A DNA stretch of 64,000 nt from assembly GCA_020746875.1 (NCBI GenBank), contig JAGTJL010000024.1, forward strand, positions 682,001 to 746,000. Direction: 5' to 3'. Positions within the stretch are counted from its first letter, which is position 1. Every line of letters begins with the position of its first letter. The notes below the pieces were generated by a model. The model was not told where the DNA came from and did not search any database. It was given only the letters and a program-made list of their open reading frames with translations. A program made the translations under genes and the position numbers. This DNA comes from Rhexocercosporidium sp. MPI-PUGE-AT-0058 (lineage: Eukaryota; Ascomycota; Leotiomycetes; Helotiales). Below, piece by piece: positions 20,886-35,500 of the stretch.

Positions 20886-23800
20886 TACCCTTATAATAAA
20901 GCTCTATTATATAAATAAGCCTTGCTATTTAAAAGCGTATAAGTAAACGAAAGATATAATATAAGCTCCTTAAATATATATATTAGTTCTTAATAAAAAT
21001 ATAACGCCGAGTAATAAATTAATACTCTTAAGATATTATAATAAATGAAAATATTAATACGCGCTTTAAAAAATATAATATATAAGGATTCTATATATCG
21101 ATATAAGCAATTTATTAAGTAATTAATATTAGTAATAAATAAGAATATAAACACGCATTTAAATTGCATATAATTAAATAAATAAGATTTAAATATATAA
21201 TTAAGCTATAGTAATTAAATAAATAAAATCTTAATTATTATATATAAAGTATATAAATCGCAGTTTTTAAAAATAAGACTAAAATAAAGTTTATTTTATA
21301 ATTAAGATCTCGTGCCGTCCTGTCGAATTATTAAGTTATTAGGCTATAATTAGTGAATTTAATCCTTTTAAAGTAATTACTATATATAACAAAAAGCCGC
21401 AATAATATATACGAGCTTTTTATTAGCTTATATTATACGCCGCTTCCCGGGTTAGTAAGTTTATTATTAATTTAAGCGTCCCGTATCGCAGTAACGCGAT
21501 TACGATTACTTTTAAAAATATATATATATTTACTTTTATATTATTATAATTAACTTTTCTTTAATATTAACGCACTTTATACTTACGTATTTGCTTACTT
21601 ATTCGTTTCTTTCTTTTACTTTTTAATCTTTTGCTTTTTTTTTAATAAATTCTCTTCGATTATTACTTATGCCTCTTAAAGCTTTTAAAGCAGCGATTGC
21701 GCGTATTAATAATTAAATTACAGCTCGTTAAGTAAATTCTTTTTCAATTTAATTTCTTAATTTCATTTTTAAATAATTTTATTATTATTAAATTAATCGC
21801 TAATAAATATATTATAAAATCTTAAAAATAAATTCAATAATTAAAAATTATCTAATAATAAGCTTATTTTTAAGCTTACTAACGATCTTTTTTTTATTTA
21901 TTCAGTTATTAAAATAAATCTTAAAAATAATTAATTATATTTTTCTTCGCGCGAAAATGAAAATACGCTTTTTAATAACTTTAATAATAAGCTAATTCGC
22001 TTTCGATTTTCTTATATTAAGTTAGGCTCGTTATTTAAAAAGATTCTTAAGCGTTCTTTTAATATTTTATTATTATTAGTTATATTAAATAAAAGCGTTA
22101 CTATATTAAATAAAGATAGCTTTTAATATATTCCTTTTACTTCGCGCGTCTTTCGTCTTAATTCGACTTCTTCTTTTATTCTTTTTACTGCTTTTAAGAC
22201 TCGTACTTGTTTTTTAATAACTTTAAAAAAGCGTAAATCGTCTTGCATTTTATTTAAGCCTCGCTCTTTTATTAAGCGCGCTCGAAGTATATATATTATT
22301 TTAAAGCTTACTTTTTATTAATAATTTATTTAATTTATATTAATTAAGATTTAAAAAAGGAATTTGCGGATCCTTATTTATTATATATTCGCGCTACTAT
22401 TCGTAGCCGTAATAATCGTAAATATTACTTTATTAATATTCTCGCTACTGGAAGTCGATATTATAATTATACCTTTAGTATAAGTACGAGTCCGCTATAA
22501 GAGATATACTTGAGTATAATTAAAGATTAATTGTAATTAAAAATTCTAATAATAAAAAAGTATATTAATTATATTATAATTAATCGAGTATGTTATTAAT
22601 TAACTTATAAAATATTAAGAAATATAAAACTATTTTAAAAGCTTTAATAAAAGACTTAATAAATAATAAGAAATCTAATAAAAATATAAATTAAATCTTC
22701 CGGTGCGCTCTTAAAAGCCGGGTTTAAAGCGCGATAAGAAAGATAACTCTAATAATAATATTAATGTTAATATAAAATCTTTAATAGAGTTTAATAATCT
22801 TATATAAGGTTTAAAGAAGTTCGCGAAGGTTTTAAAAATAATATTTATTTATTAATTTAAGTTTAAAGTGGATTTTTTACGTTTTCGGTGGATTATTTAT
22901 AAGCTCGGACTGAATTTAAACGGGATTTACTTAAGCTCGGGCTAGATTACGCGTTTATCTTCGGCGTTTTTAAAGCGCGAATACTTAAAATATTAAATTA
23001 AAAAAGTTTTATAAATAAAAGATTATATAAAGATTTTCTTAATATACTTTTAATAAATATATTTAAAGTTTTTTAATTTAAAATCAATAATTACTAAAGT
23101 TTAAGAATATTTTAAAAAGCTCGAATTTCTGGCGAGACAGATTCCTTATAAGCTTATTAATAAGTATATTAGCGATTAAAAGATATATTATTTTAAATAA
23201 TCCACGAGTATATTCTTACTTAAGTTATATATTTTAAATATTTATATAACGAAGCTTAATAATAATTCTCTTAATATTATTTATAATTAATTTAATTGTT
23301 TATTAATTATTATAAAAGATCTCTTAAGTCTTACCGATATTAAAAGCTAAATCTTAAAAGAATCGTTAAAAAGCTACAATTTCTTTTTCGATACGCTTTA
23401 ATAATAATAATTCCGCTTTAGTAATTAACGTAATAATTATAAATTATTTTAATATTTTCTAAATTATTAGCCCGCTAAATAATAAGATTCTATAATCTTA
23501 AAATAACTTTCGAGTTTCGACGTTATTAGCGAAAGATATATTTAAAATAATATAAAGCGCTCTTTCTTAATTACTTCCGTATATAATTCTTAAAAAGCGC
23601 GTATTAAATAAATAGCGAATAAATTAATATATAATTAAGATTTATCGCGAATTATAAGAGCTAAGCGATCGTAAAAGCTACGTCTGGTCTTATAATGATT
23701 GCTATATATAACACCGATTTAATTCTCTCTTAATAAGCTTTAATATATTTTTTTTAAAGCTTATCTTTTATAACTTATAGCCAGGATAATCACGACTAGA

Positions 23801-25200
23801 CCAGGAAGCATTAAGGTGCGAGGTTGTTAATTGACTTATAGTATTAATTACAGTAGTTGTGCGATTTATAGATACGCTCCCTAATGACTAGTGGTCTGAC
23901 TAGCGTGGCAGAGTTTGCATCCGACTCTGTCCACATGACTAACCCGTGACTTAAACCAGTATAAACCTGCAACAATATTTAATAAAATCGATTTAAAAGA
24001 GCGGTATCCTAAGATACCTCTTATTAGCTTACTTAAATTTTCGAATAATTTTCGTAATATATTAATTATAAATTAAGAAGATAATCTTACGCTTTTTATT
24101 ACGTATTATCTTAATCATTAGGAATTATTTAATATTTTTAAGATTATATATATTATACGCTTAATTTAATCGCTTAATAAAATCTTATCCGAGCTTTAAG
24201 TTATTTCGGTAATAAAGTATTTAAATATTATTAACGTAAAAAAGAATAAGGATTTTAGAATTAAGATTTATAAATATATACGGTTCTTCCGAGTATAAAA
24301 TTAATCTTAAATTTATTAACGTTTTATTAATATACTTATATTATAAGTATAAAGAGTTACGTATTTTATAAAAAGCGCGATTAACTTGTAATATATATTT
24401 AAGCTTATTAAAACTTAAAGGGAATTTATAATATACGATTTTATTATTTATATCCCGAAAAGCGTTAATAAACGTATTAATTACGTCGAAGCACTTGATT
24501 TTTAAATTAAAATAAGCTGCGAGCGTTATAGCGATTCGGAAGGATTTAATTAAGAACGTATTAATATATATAAATATAATCGTTAATTTGTTTTTAAAGA
24601 TTATTTTGTATAATAATTTAGGATTTATATCTTAAAATATATTCTTTTAAATCTAGCTTATATTTAAAAACTTATATAAGCAGTATAAGTATTAATATAA
24701 TACTTAAATTAAATCCTTCTGAAATTTAATAACTTTATTTATTTATTATCTTTATTTTTAAGCTTGTATTTTTTTTAAATTATTCTTTTATTAAGTGATT
24801 CTTAAGATCGCGTTATTATTTTAATTTAAGTAAAAGATCTTAAATTTTAATTTTTAAAAATAAAATCATTTTTTTTAATAATTAGTAGCTCCTTGTCAGA
24901 TGGAGTTCACGGTAGGCAAAGCTTCGTAGAAGTTTAAGAAAAATATATTTAAAGAATTAATCTCTGGCCTTTAAAAAAGTCTAGAAAAAAAGCGTATATA
25001 TAAAAGGAGTTACTCGTAAAAGGAAGTAAAACGCCGGCGTGATTAAAAATATAAATAAGACTGATTTTATTAATACCGTAAAATCCTCGGCCCTCTTATA
25101 TTATAAGCCCGATTCCGTATAAATAAAATAAATAAGTATATATATAATAATTATTCCCTTTCTTAATAATAGCGTTTATAATATTAATACTTTAATTAAT
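20886..25200 (+). repeat. Family B LTR-element interior (superfamily undetermined)
   Basis: AT-rich RIP DNA downstream of the 189-bp LTR. Most of it is repeated in inverted order at 57720-61275, which defines it as one element. The inverted copy lacks the equivalent of about 23520-24890. Fragmentary open stretches occur at about 21660-22700, but I could not find RT, integrase or zinc-knuckle motifs. At 24890-25140 the sequence matches the unmutated stretch at 57720-57868. No 3' LTR was found. Confidence 0.6.
23760..23974. other. Non-RIP insert inside family B
   Basis: A block of ordinary composition (including GCCAGGATAATCACGACTAG and CATCCGACTCTGTCCACATG) ends in CCTGCAACA, which read on the minus strand is a TGTTGCAGG LTR-like start. 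The left end is unclear (a TG at 23696 is possible) and no target duplication was found. The sequence is absent from the inverted family B copy. Confidence 0.4.
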
Positions 25201-25958
25201 AATATATTAATACGCTTTCGCGTCGCCTAAGGCGAGGACAAGGCCGCGGTAAGTCGGATAGCCGTATTCCGGTTAACGGGTTTAATTAATTAAATCGATG
25301 CGATTAATTAAATTATTACGTTAAGCATATAATGCTGCACCGCGATTAGTCCGTCGAACGTCGTCCGATTACTTTATAAGTCGTTCCGCATAATATATTA
25401 GTATTTTTAATTTAATAAATAAGAATAGTTTTATAAAATAATAAAAGATATTTACTTTAATTATATTTATATATTATTATCTTCTCGTCTCTTTTCTTTT
25501 TCTTTTTTTTAATTAATTATTAATATTATTATTATTATGTCTTTTATTTAACGTTTTAAAGCTATCGTATCTAATGACCCTGCGAACTAGCCTCGTAAAG
25601 ATTCCTACGGCTAATACTTTAAAGCTATATTAATCGACCTCTTTTTCTGTTATATTAATAAAAAAGGTAAAAAGAATTACGACCGCTAGTCTAAGTAGAA
25701 AGCCGTTTATATTATTATACGTACTTATATTTATAGAGTTTATAAATAATATAATATTAAGCGCGTTAAAAGTAAATCGTATATTAATTATAAAATAAAT
25801 AATTCTCTTATATTCTTTATAAAAATATTCGTATTATAAAAAACCTTACTCTCGATTTCGAAAACTGATTACGTGAAAATAGCTAATATAATACTAGCGT
25901 CGCCCCTAAGGACTATAACTTCACGCTTCCTACGGGAGTTTAAAGCTTCGCTGCTTAG
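25201..25958 (+). repeat. Relic with a short ORF-like segment
   Basis: From about 25538 the plus strand reads ATG followed by roughly 130 codons with few stops, containing DRQSKQKA, truncated by the gypsy LTR at 25959. Upstream, 25210-25400 is moderately GC-rich. This resembles the start of an element ORF, but no family can be named. Confidence 0.35.
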
Positions 25959-26214
25959 TATTACGATTCCCTGAGCCTCGTATTCTAACCGAAGCGAGCT
26001 CGGCATCGCTCGTAGCATTGCCTTAGCATGGCAACCATAGCGCTAGGCCTAATTGGGAAAGGCTAAGGGGACCCTTTATGTATTTATATTAAAGCTCCCT
26101 CTTATAAAGAGCTCTCCTTTTCTCTTTGTCTTTTCTTTTTAATTTTAAGCTTAACTTTAAGCTTAAATATAAAGCTATTTCTTATATTATATTAACTTTT
26201 AATAAGCCATAATA
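25959..26214 (+). repeat. Gypsy 5' LTR (256 bp)
   Basis: TATTACGATTCCCTGAGCCT to AATAAGCCATAATA. It matches 47028-47283 and, inverted, 61691-61945 in length and sequence. The gypsy gag and pol below follow on the same strand. Confidence 0.75.
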
Positions 26215-26538
26215 TAAAAAAAGATTAATAACTCCTTTATTATAAAACGTTATATTTTACTAAGTCTTACGCGCCGCGTCTCTCTGCCCTTATAATAAGT
26301 TAACGACAAACTTTAATACTTTAGCTTATTTAATAAATAAATACTTCTTTGCCTTAATAATAAATTATCTTAAAGAAAGTTAGAAAACCTCCTGCCGCCG
26401 ACTTACCTTATATAACTTAACGCGCGCTATTCGACTTCGAGCTTCGACTTCGACTTATGTCGGATTAATATTAAATAAATTAATAACAAACGCCACCCCT
26501 TTACCTTATATTATTAACCTCTTTACTACGTCGCCAAA

Positions 26539-26740
26539 TGTCAGGAGTGGAATCTAGTATAAGGAGGGTCGGGGGTTGTACGGAAGGGTTGCAGGCTTGG
26601 CACGAATCACGTGTTCATATCTTTATTTATTTACTTCGGAGGGGAGTAGAGAGGATTTAGAAGGCTAGAGATCAGTCTGAATTACAATTGACATACCTTG
26701 AACGTTTCGAATAGTAATTCCCTATCATTTGAACCTTACA
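26539..26740 (+). repeat. Solo LTR, unmutated, TSD CCAAA
   Basis: It is 202 bp, TGTCAGGAGTGGAATCTAGT to CATTTGAACCTTACA, flanked by CCAAA at 26534-26538 and 26741-26745. Its composition is normal inside strongly RIP-mutated gag, so it is a late insertion. No internal element of this family is present in the window. Confidence 0.9.
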
Positions 26741-29700
26741 CCAAAGCTTTAAAAAAAGAAGCGCCCTTTTACGGCTAAGCTTTATTAATACCCTTAAACC
26801 TTTAATCGAAACTCTTTAAAAAGAACTTTATACTTTAAAAGAGTTAAACTCCGATTAAGAAATTTAACGCTAAAGCTTTTTTAACGTAATATTAAAACCC
26901 TTATAACTCTTAAAACTAATTATTATTATAAAAGACTTTACTCTTAAGCAATAAGTAAAAGTAAACTAATTAATTAAAATCTCTATTAACTTTACGGTTG
27001 CCGCTATTATTACGTAAGCTCTTACTTAATATATTAACGCTAACCCCCGCCAAGAGGCTCGCACTCCCTCCCCTTAAAACGATTAATTAATACGTGTTCT
27101 TATGGCGGACCTTTAATTAACTACCGACTATTACTTATTAAAGCTAAACAATTCGGTTCAAGTTATAGAGCCCTTTAAAATTAAGTACCCCCGTATCTCT
27201 TTTAATAATTATAAAGGCGATATTAAATATAATATTTAAAAAATAAAAATAAAGCTATTTATAAAAGAGTATTTAAATAACTTTAAAAGTAAAATATTAT
27301 AAGTTAAGGCTTACTTTTAATATACCGCCGGCGAAATAAAGACTATTATCTTTTAATTATAAACCTTAAATTTACTAATACTTTCGATACTGCCGCCGAC
27401 GTTTTAACAGCCTTAAATTAACGATTCTTTAACTATAACCGAGTTTAAGCTATTAAGAGAATATATAATTAATTATTAATAAATAATATAACTTATAACG
27501 ACTTCCAAGTTAAATTCACTTTTTATATTATTATTAATAAAATTACTCACTCCCGCTAGTTTAAAGACGTATATAAAAAGGTCTCTCCGGCCTTTAAGCG
27601 TATAATTTATATAAAGAAGTATAAAATAAACGGAAATTATACGGCTTTTAACGAATTCTTAATTATTATAAACCGAGAATCTCGTAATATCGTATTAAAA
27701 GAGGCTATAACGACTCGTAAGGCTTAAGTTAACGTTATCTTTAATAGCTACGACGCGCGTAATATTCTTAAGAAAGAAGGCTAGCGTATAACCTTTTTTA
27801 CGCCGGCTATTATAATATAAAGACTTCCGATATTAATTTATAAATTATTACTAAAGGTTCGCTTACACTCGCTATCCTTAACTCCGTTCTTTTATCGCCC
27901 TAAGTCTCTCATACCGCCCCTTACTCTTAAAGACGTCTCCTTTAATACTTGTCTTTATTATAATAAGACTAATTATTAAGTTAACCACTGCCTTAAGCGC
28001 CGAAGAGATTAAGCTTTTAATAAGTTAATTTCCGAGTTAGTCGTAGGCAAAGAGTTAAAAAGTAATAAGCTTTTAAAAAACTATTAAGCCGTAGTAAAGA
28101 CTTATATTATAATATAAGCCATAACTTATAAAAGGACTTAGCTTTTAATTTCCGTATTTTTATTAAAGGATAATAATTCTTAATTAACGTTAAATTAAGA
28201 CGAAATAAATTTTTTATTAAAACCTTTATATATATTAATAATAAAGTAAATATTTTCAGTGCTATTAAGACCTCCTTAGCTTACCGACTTTTTAAGTAAT
28301 TCGACGTTACTTTCGTTATATTTCTTACGCTAATCGTCTTAATTAATTATAATAAAAGAAAAGGTAAACTTATTAACACAGTAATCCTTTTCACTCTTAT
28401 AATTAATAAACGACGAATTAACTTCCCCTTTTTAATAACGGACTTAAGAAATACCGACTTTTTAATTAATTAGAAATTCCTCGAGTATTATAACTTAAAG
28501 CAATTATATATTAAGAACCGTAATCGATTAAAATGGCCTTTAAATATGCCGGCTTAGCCGTACTTTAATTAGCGTATATTTATTAATATTAACCGTTTTA
28601 ATAAGCCTATCGTTAAGTCTTATTAACTCGATGCGAAACGGCGAGATATTCTTATAAATACTAATGATTACCGCCGACGGCAGGCTAAAATTGCGGCTCT
28701 TAATGATTTCATTAAGTCAAAGACCCCCTTACGACTCTTTATTAATGTTTCGTTAATTAAACCCTTAAGCTTCGTTAAAAAAAAATAAAAAAACGCCTTT
28801 AAATAATAAAAAATTAATTAAAATTAATTAATAAGTCTTCGGACGTTTTTTACTTAAGAGTTATTTTTACGGTTTATACTTTTGCCGGGGCTAATAATAA
28901 ACTTATATAAGTTAATATTATTTTAATTTCTGCGGCGGCTATATTAATTACTTATCTTTAGTCGGCTAAAGTAAATAAGAAACGGAATACTTAGACTTTT
29001 ATTACTTTTATATAAGAAATTAATTTTAAGTCAACTCGACGTTATAAAAAGACCTTAGACCTTTTAAGCGTAAAGCTAGCCTTTATAAATAAAGACTTTT
29101 TCCTTAAAGAAGTTTTAAAAGCCAAGTACGACTTAAATAATAAATAAATATAAAAAAAGCTCCCTAAGGAATATTAAGAGTTTACTTTCCTCTTCTCTCG
29201 GCGAGCCTTTAACGAGTTGCCGATGCACTGCTAAGGCGTTAATTATAAAATTAAACTAATTAAAAAAAACGACTTATCCTTTAAATTTCTTTAATATATA
29301 ATTAAAAAGTAATTATTAAAGACTAAGCGATATATTGTCGATAATTTATATAAAAGTTTTATTAAACATTTTAACGCCTCTTATACGGCCCCGATTCTTT
29401 TTATTAAAAAAGTAAATAATAGTCTTTAATTATACGTCGACTACCGAAAGCTTAATATCTTATTAAAAAAGGACCTTTATCTTATTTCTTTAATCGACGA
29501 AATAATAACTCGGATTTATAAGGCAAAGGTTTTTATAAAGCTTAATATATAATAAGCTTTTTATTGCATTCGCATATCCTCGGAAAGCGAGGATTATACT
29601 ACTTTTTACACTTAATACGACACGTATAAATATAAAGTCTTATTATTTGGCCTTATAAACGGCTCGGCGACTTTCTAGCGTTTTATTAACGAGATTCTAA

Positions 29701-29871
29701 TGGAATACTTAAATAACTTCTATTTAATATATATAAATAATATCCTTATGTTTTCGGCTACGCTAAAAGAGTATGAAATTTATATAAAAAATGTTATAAC
29801 GGTATTATAAGCTCACGGGTTATAAGTCGATATTAAGAAGTCCGAATTTAGCGTTTAAAAGACTAAGTTTT

Positions 29872-30256
29872 TATAAGACTATATTAAGCCTCGGCTAAAC
29901 TCGCTTAATAATATAAGATTATATTAAGCATACCTTTTCATAACTCAATTACCTTCGCATAAAGCCTCGGCTTCCGTGCTTTAAACCACGGAAGCTTTAA
30001 GCTTCCAGTAAAGGGTTATTCAGGGCTAAAACAGTGGCTTTATTAAGCCTTAAGCTTCCGTGTTTTAAACCTCGGAAGCTTTAGTAATATAAAGCTAGTC
30101 TTAATACAAAGCTAGTTTCAATATAAAGCTAATAGCCGATGCGAGAGTAAATAGCCGATGCGAGAGCTAAATAGCTTGGCGCCTAAAAGTAATTATATAG
30201 ACCTAGTTTCCCCCGAAGTAATGGAATCATCATTCACACCAAATCTCTTCTTTTCA
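29872..30256 (+). repeat. Solo LTR (family A), TSD GTTTT
   Basis: Runs from TATAAGACTATATTAAGCC to CTCTTCTTTTCA, 385 bp, flanked by GTTTT at 29867-29871 and 30257-30261. The gypsy RT frame stops at the left edge and continues at the right edge (VDLKKINVI at about 30300). The terminal 20 bases are partly duplicated within the LTR at about 29912. Confidence 0.85.
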
Positions 30257-32379
30257 GTTTTTAAGCTTTATTATTAAAGTTAATAATATTAAAGTCGACT
30301 TAAAGAAAATTAACGTTATTCATAATTAATAATATATAATTAACGTTTATAGAATATAAAGCTACCTAGGGTTTTATAACTTTTGTCGACGCTTTATTTA
30401 AAATTATAGCCGTATTACTAAGCCTTTTACGGCTTTTATTAAAAAAGACGTCTCTTTTATCTTTAATAACGCCTATAAAAAGGCGTGGGAAACTCTTTAA
30501 AAAGCCCTTTAATTAACGCCGATTCTTTATTACTACGACTTAATAAAGTAAACCGACTTCTTAAACGAAGTCGTTACTAACGTATTCTTTTAACTTTAAG
30601 AGAACGGCATTTTTTACTTTATAAATTACTTTTTTAAGATTATTATAAATCCCGAGGTTAATTACTTAATTTACGATAAAGAAATATTAGTAATCTTCCG
30701 GTCGTTTAAATAATACCGTCCGGAATTATTAAGTACTTAAAAAAACGTTTACGTATATATAAATTACTAAGCTTTAAAATACTTTATGATTATTAAGGAT
30801 TTTATAATTAAGTAAACACATTAGGCCGAGTTCTTCGCGGAATTCTATTTTATAATTATATATTATATTAAGACTATTAATACTTTTATTAATACTTTTT
30901 TTTAAAGAGATTAAAACCTTATAATAATAAAGGCTTATAAGCGAGCCATTTATAGTCAGTAACTTATTACGGATAATAAGATCGACCTTTAGTCGCCGCT
31001 GACCTTTAGCTAGCAGCCGTCGACTCTTTTAAACTGTCGTAATTACTTAATCGAGAAATATATTAATCGTGGCTTTTTAAATAAATAATAAAATTAAAAA
31101 TTAAAACACCTTTAAGAAAAGAACGTCTTTTAGCTAAGGCCGCTTAATTAAAGTATTTAAATACACTTCTCTTTTACGAAACCACTCTCTATTTAATAAT
31201 AACGTAAAACGCTTAATTAAAAATCTTAGGACGGTATATACGGAGTAATTATATAGCCGCCACATTAATTACCTCTTTAGCTCTTATAAAAGTAGACTAA
31301 AAGGTAGACTAAGAGGTAGATTAAGAAGTAAAACAAAAGGTAAAGCAAGCTCTAGAATAAAATCACGTGTTAATCGACCCGAAGGCATCTGCCGCGGAAG
31401 AGCTAGACCTTAACTTTATAATTATATATAATATCGCGGAATACGACGTGATTAATTAAGTGCTTACGGTTAATAAAGAGTCTCTTTTATTAAAGCCCTT
31501 TCGATAAAAAGCCCGTAAGAACGACTTAGACTACGAGCTATTAAATGACAAACTTCTTTTTTAAAGCCGTTTAAAAGTATTTATAAAACCGCCGGAGCTT
31601 TATACGTCGTTATTACGTTATATACCCTCGTAACCTTTAGTCGCTTATGCTAGAATTAGGAAAATAAAAGTTATATTAAGCCGTAAATATTATTAAAATA
31701 GCTTTTTATTAACGTAAGCCGCTATATAACGAATTATAACTACTTTAAATAAAAGGCTAAAAAAAACAGAACACTTAGTTTCTTATACCCCTTATTTATT
31801 TTCGCTCGGCCGTATTAATACTTTACAATAGATTTTACGAAGTTATTATTAAATAAAAGTAATTATAACTTTATTATAATTATTATAAACCGCTTATTTA
31901 AAAATCCGGTCTTAATACTTTATTACGACATAATTACAGCTAAAGGAATAGCTACCTTTTTCCTTATTTATTAAACTCGCTATTTCAATATATTAAAGTT
32001 TATTATTTTAAACCGAAGTCCGCAATTTATCTCCTCCTTTTACAAAGAGTACTGTCGTATACTCGGTATTAAAGTAAAATTAATAATAATATATAACCTT
32101 AACGTCGACGACTAAATTAAAATAATAAATTAATATATTAAGTAACGGCTCCGCCTCTTTTACTATTATTACTAAGACAATTAAAGTAACCTCTTACTTA
32201 TTATAGACATTACGCAGCTCACCTTATTTTATAAATCTTTTAATAACCTCACGCCTTTTTAGCTATTTAACGGCGTAAAGTTAAGGACTTTTTAAGACTT
32301 AATAAACCTAGAATTATTTATTACGGTAATAAAAAAGCTTAACCGCAAAAAGACTTTATAAGTCGCCTTATATATAAAA

Positions 32380-32570
32380 TGTCGTGCAGGTCATGGTTGG
32401 TTGGCTAAGCGAGCCCAATCAAGACTACTAAAACCATGGCGCCAGTAAGCTCCCCTATTTAAGGAGCTTGAATGCGCCATATATAATAATATAATAATAG
32501 TCATATACGCAACTGCGTAGCTTTTAATTAACTTAATATTCGCCTCTATAAAGCCTTAAGGTATATTACA
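32380..32570 (+). repeat. Copia-1 5' LTR, lightly mutated
   Basis: Starts TGTCGTGCAGGTCATGGTTG and ends GGTATATTACA (about 191 bp; ending at 32572 is equally possible). The first ~110 bases are nearly free of RIP changes. It is followed by ATTATGAGCCCCGTGAGC, the place of a primer-binding site, and by copia-type gag and pol on the same strand. Confidence 0.6.
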
Positions 32571-35500
32571 CAATAATTATGAGCCCCGTGAGCTGTAAAA
32601 ACTTCTTAATTATATATACACGCCGACGTAGTTCTATAAAGGCATTTTATATTATTATTTAAAAGCTGTCGCAACTCTTTAAACTCGTTGACAACTCTTA
32701 AACTATTAAATATTCTCGACGCTATATTATTAATATACCTTAAATAAATAATATTACTTCTAAAACTACTTGCGGATTACACCTTAAAAACACGGAAGGA
32801 TTAGGCGACATAACACTTACGATTGAATTTCTATATTATATTCATAAGTATACTAGATATAATAAACCCTACCGCTCTTATAATAGGCTATATTTTAAAA
32901 CTCCGATTAAAGGCTTTAACGCTTAAGAGTACCGCTTAATAAGTAGTAAAGACATAGTTAGACTAGTATTACGCTAATTTTATAGTTTAAAAAACAATAA
33001 ACTTACAGCCGTTTTTAACGCCTAAGTCGTCCGACAAAAATACTTTAATAAAAGGAATAAGTCCAGAAGAAGCTAGTCCACCTTTTTACCCGACAATTGC
33101 AGAGATATAATAAATTTATATAATATAAGCTAAAAATTAGTAATACACGCTGGCTAAATAAATAAGCCAAAATAATAAGTATATAGCTTTATATAACTGG
33201 CTTTCTAAAACGGTAGACGACTCGCTCTTAGACTCTGCGATTAAGGGACTAACCGGCAAAAGCAAACTAAGTATATAATCGTTAATTAGCATACTTTAGC
33301 GTAATATAATACTATTAAAATCGTCGGTTCTTACGACTATAATCACGGAATATAAGAAGATTTTAAAGGAGGCATATAAAAGAAAAGTTAACGTTAATTA
33401 ATAAATAAAAGACTTCTTAAAAGCCTATAGAAATGCTAAGGCGTACGATATACTTAATGTTAAAAGTATTATGGCTCTAAAAAAGTGGCTACGTGCGGTA
33501 AGAGCTTATATGTACTTAGATTAAGCAAATCTTATTTTTAATAAAGTCATATACGACGACTAATTTAAAAAAGAGTATAAGTTTATTCTTAATAATTATA
33601 TATAAGTGCTCCCCGGTATAAACTAAGAGTATATTATATTTAAGAAGCTTAGGCGTTAAGGAGGAGGAGGCGGTTAATATTTAACCCTTAAAGGAATTAA
33701 TATTAGTGCGTCGAATGCAAGCTTTAATAGATCTCGCTCTTAAGGCTAAGGTAGTTTATACTTATATAATATAAATAATAAGCATTTCTTTAAGCCGCTT
33801 AAGTATTAAAGACTACGTTATGTAATTAACGGAACGACTTTTAAAAGCATAAAGTATATATTAAATGTTAATAAAGTATTAATAACCTATAAAAAGTTAA
33901 AAATTATAAACTTTAAAGAGCTTAAGATAGCTATAATTAAAAAAGGATAAAAGTATATAATAGTTAAAATCACTGGAGCTAACCACAATAATAACTTTAA
34001 ACTTATTATAAATATTAAATTAACTAATATCGTTATAATTATAAGTAATAAAAGTAAAAGCAAAAGCTTTATAGAATAGTTTAAATATTAATGTAGCTGT
34101 AATTAACTTAAAGCTCCTCGACGATATACTTTGTAATAGTGCTTTAAGTCTTAGTATTTATATTATTATAGAGTTTTAACGCCACCTTCTATTAAACAGT
34201 ATATTTATTAACAATTATAATATTACTTATTTAATTAATAGCATTAATAAACTCGTTTTCGACAGTTTTAAACGTATTATAAGAAATATAATTAATATTA
34301 GCACTTTAAGTTTATTAATTATTAATAAGAGTACACGTATCTTTGAAAACGCTTTATATAATTCTAAAGGACTACACACTCGGAATTTAATATTAAGTAA
34401 CGTAGCTATTATAAAAGGGTTTAACGTTAATATTATTTTTAAGAGCTTTTTTATATAATCGAGGGTGTGATATAATAATATTAATACGACTTTATAAGTA
34501 AATAATATTAAAGATAGCTATGTAATAAAAAACTTATAATATAAATAAAATCTTATAGTATTTAAATATAAGCCTATTAATAATTACTCGCGCTCTCTAT
34601 AACTACATGCCTTCATAAAAGCTCGTAAATCTCCTATTATAATAATGTACTTAATAATTAATAAACGATTATACCCTCTTAAAAAGCATACTTTTTAATT
34701 AATACGTAATTTCTTATGACCCAGAGCGATACAGCATAAATATAACACTTACGCGCCGGTTACCTCGGTAAAATAGCTTTAAAAGCTTTAGTAAAGTATA
34801 TATATAATATTCAAATTAATAAAATCACGCGTATAAAATGCGAAAGTTATATTATAATACACTTAAGTTAATAACTATTATATAAAGAGTTAAATAATAA
34901 GTCCCCGAGACCTTTCTTTAGAATTACATAGGACTTATTTAATTACTTTATAAGTTATAATAAGACATATTAATTATTATTAATTAAAGACGAATATAAT
35001 AAAAAGCTCTTTATATTCACGCTTACTAGTAAATCCTAAGACTTTATTATAGGCGTGCTTAAAACGTTTAAAATATAAACTAGACGCTAATACGGTCTTA
35101 TTATATATAAAATTAAGTTTAATAATAATACGTTAGTAATTAATATAAAATATTAGACTAAGTATAATTAGTAGGCCTTAAATAGTGGTATAAAGCTAAA
35201 GCTTACTTCGGTTTATACGCATAAGCCGAATGGAGGTATAAAGAGAGCTAACGGAGAGCTTATTATTAAAGCCTTAAAGATAATAACAAGTGTTAACTTA
35301 TTATTTAAGCTATAGCCGGAAACTATTTTAATAGCTACGTATCTTTATAATATGTCGCCACTTACTAAAAGAGCTATATAATCGCCAAACGAAGTGCTAA
35401 AGATATAATTTAAATAGTATTTTCAATAATACGACTTAAAAATAATAAAAAGACTGTTAGTCGATTTGAGGCCTAATTAAAGTAATATCTTTACGTATAA

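Larger units (their letters stand above)
26215..32379 (+). pseudogene. Long Ty3/gypsy gag-pol relic
   Basis: In order on the plus strand: gag (about 26750-27950), a zinc knuckle of CLYCNK...H..C type (about 27945-27995), protease region (about 28200-28350), RT (about 29100-29870), RNase H (about 30300-30900), and integrase (about 31200-32370) with PQFISSFYKEYCRILGIK. The RT active-site YIDD reads YINN (about 29724-29756), a G-to-A change expected from RIP, so the enzyme is dead apart from its many stops. Two solo LTRs interrupt it, at 26539-26740 and 29872-30256. The start of a copia LTR at 32380 ends it. It is related to the fragments at 18602-20696 and 1441-4259. Confidence 0.8.
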
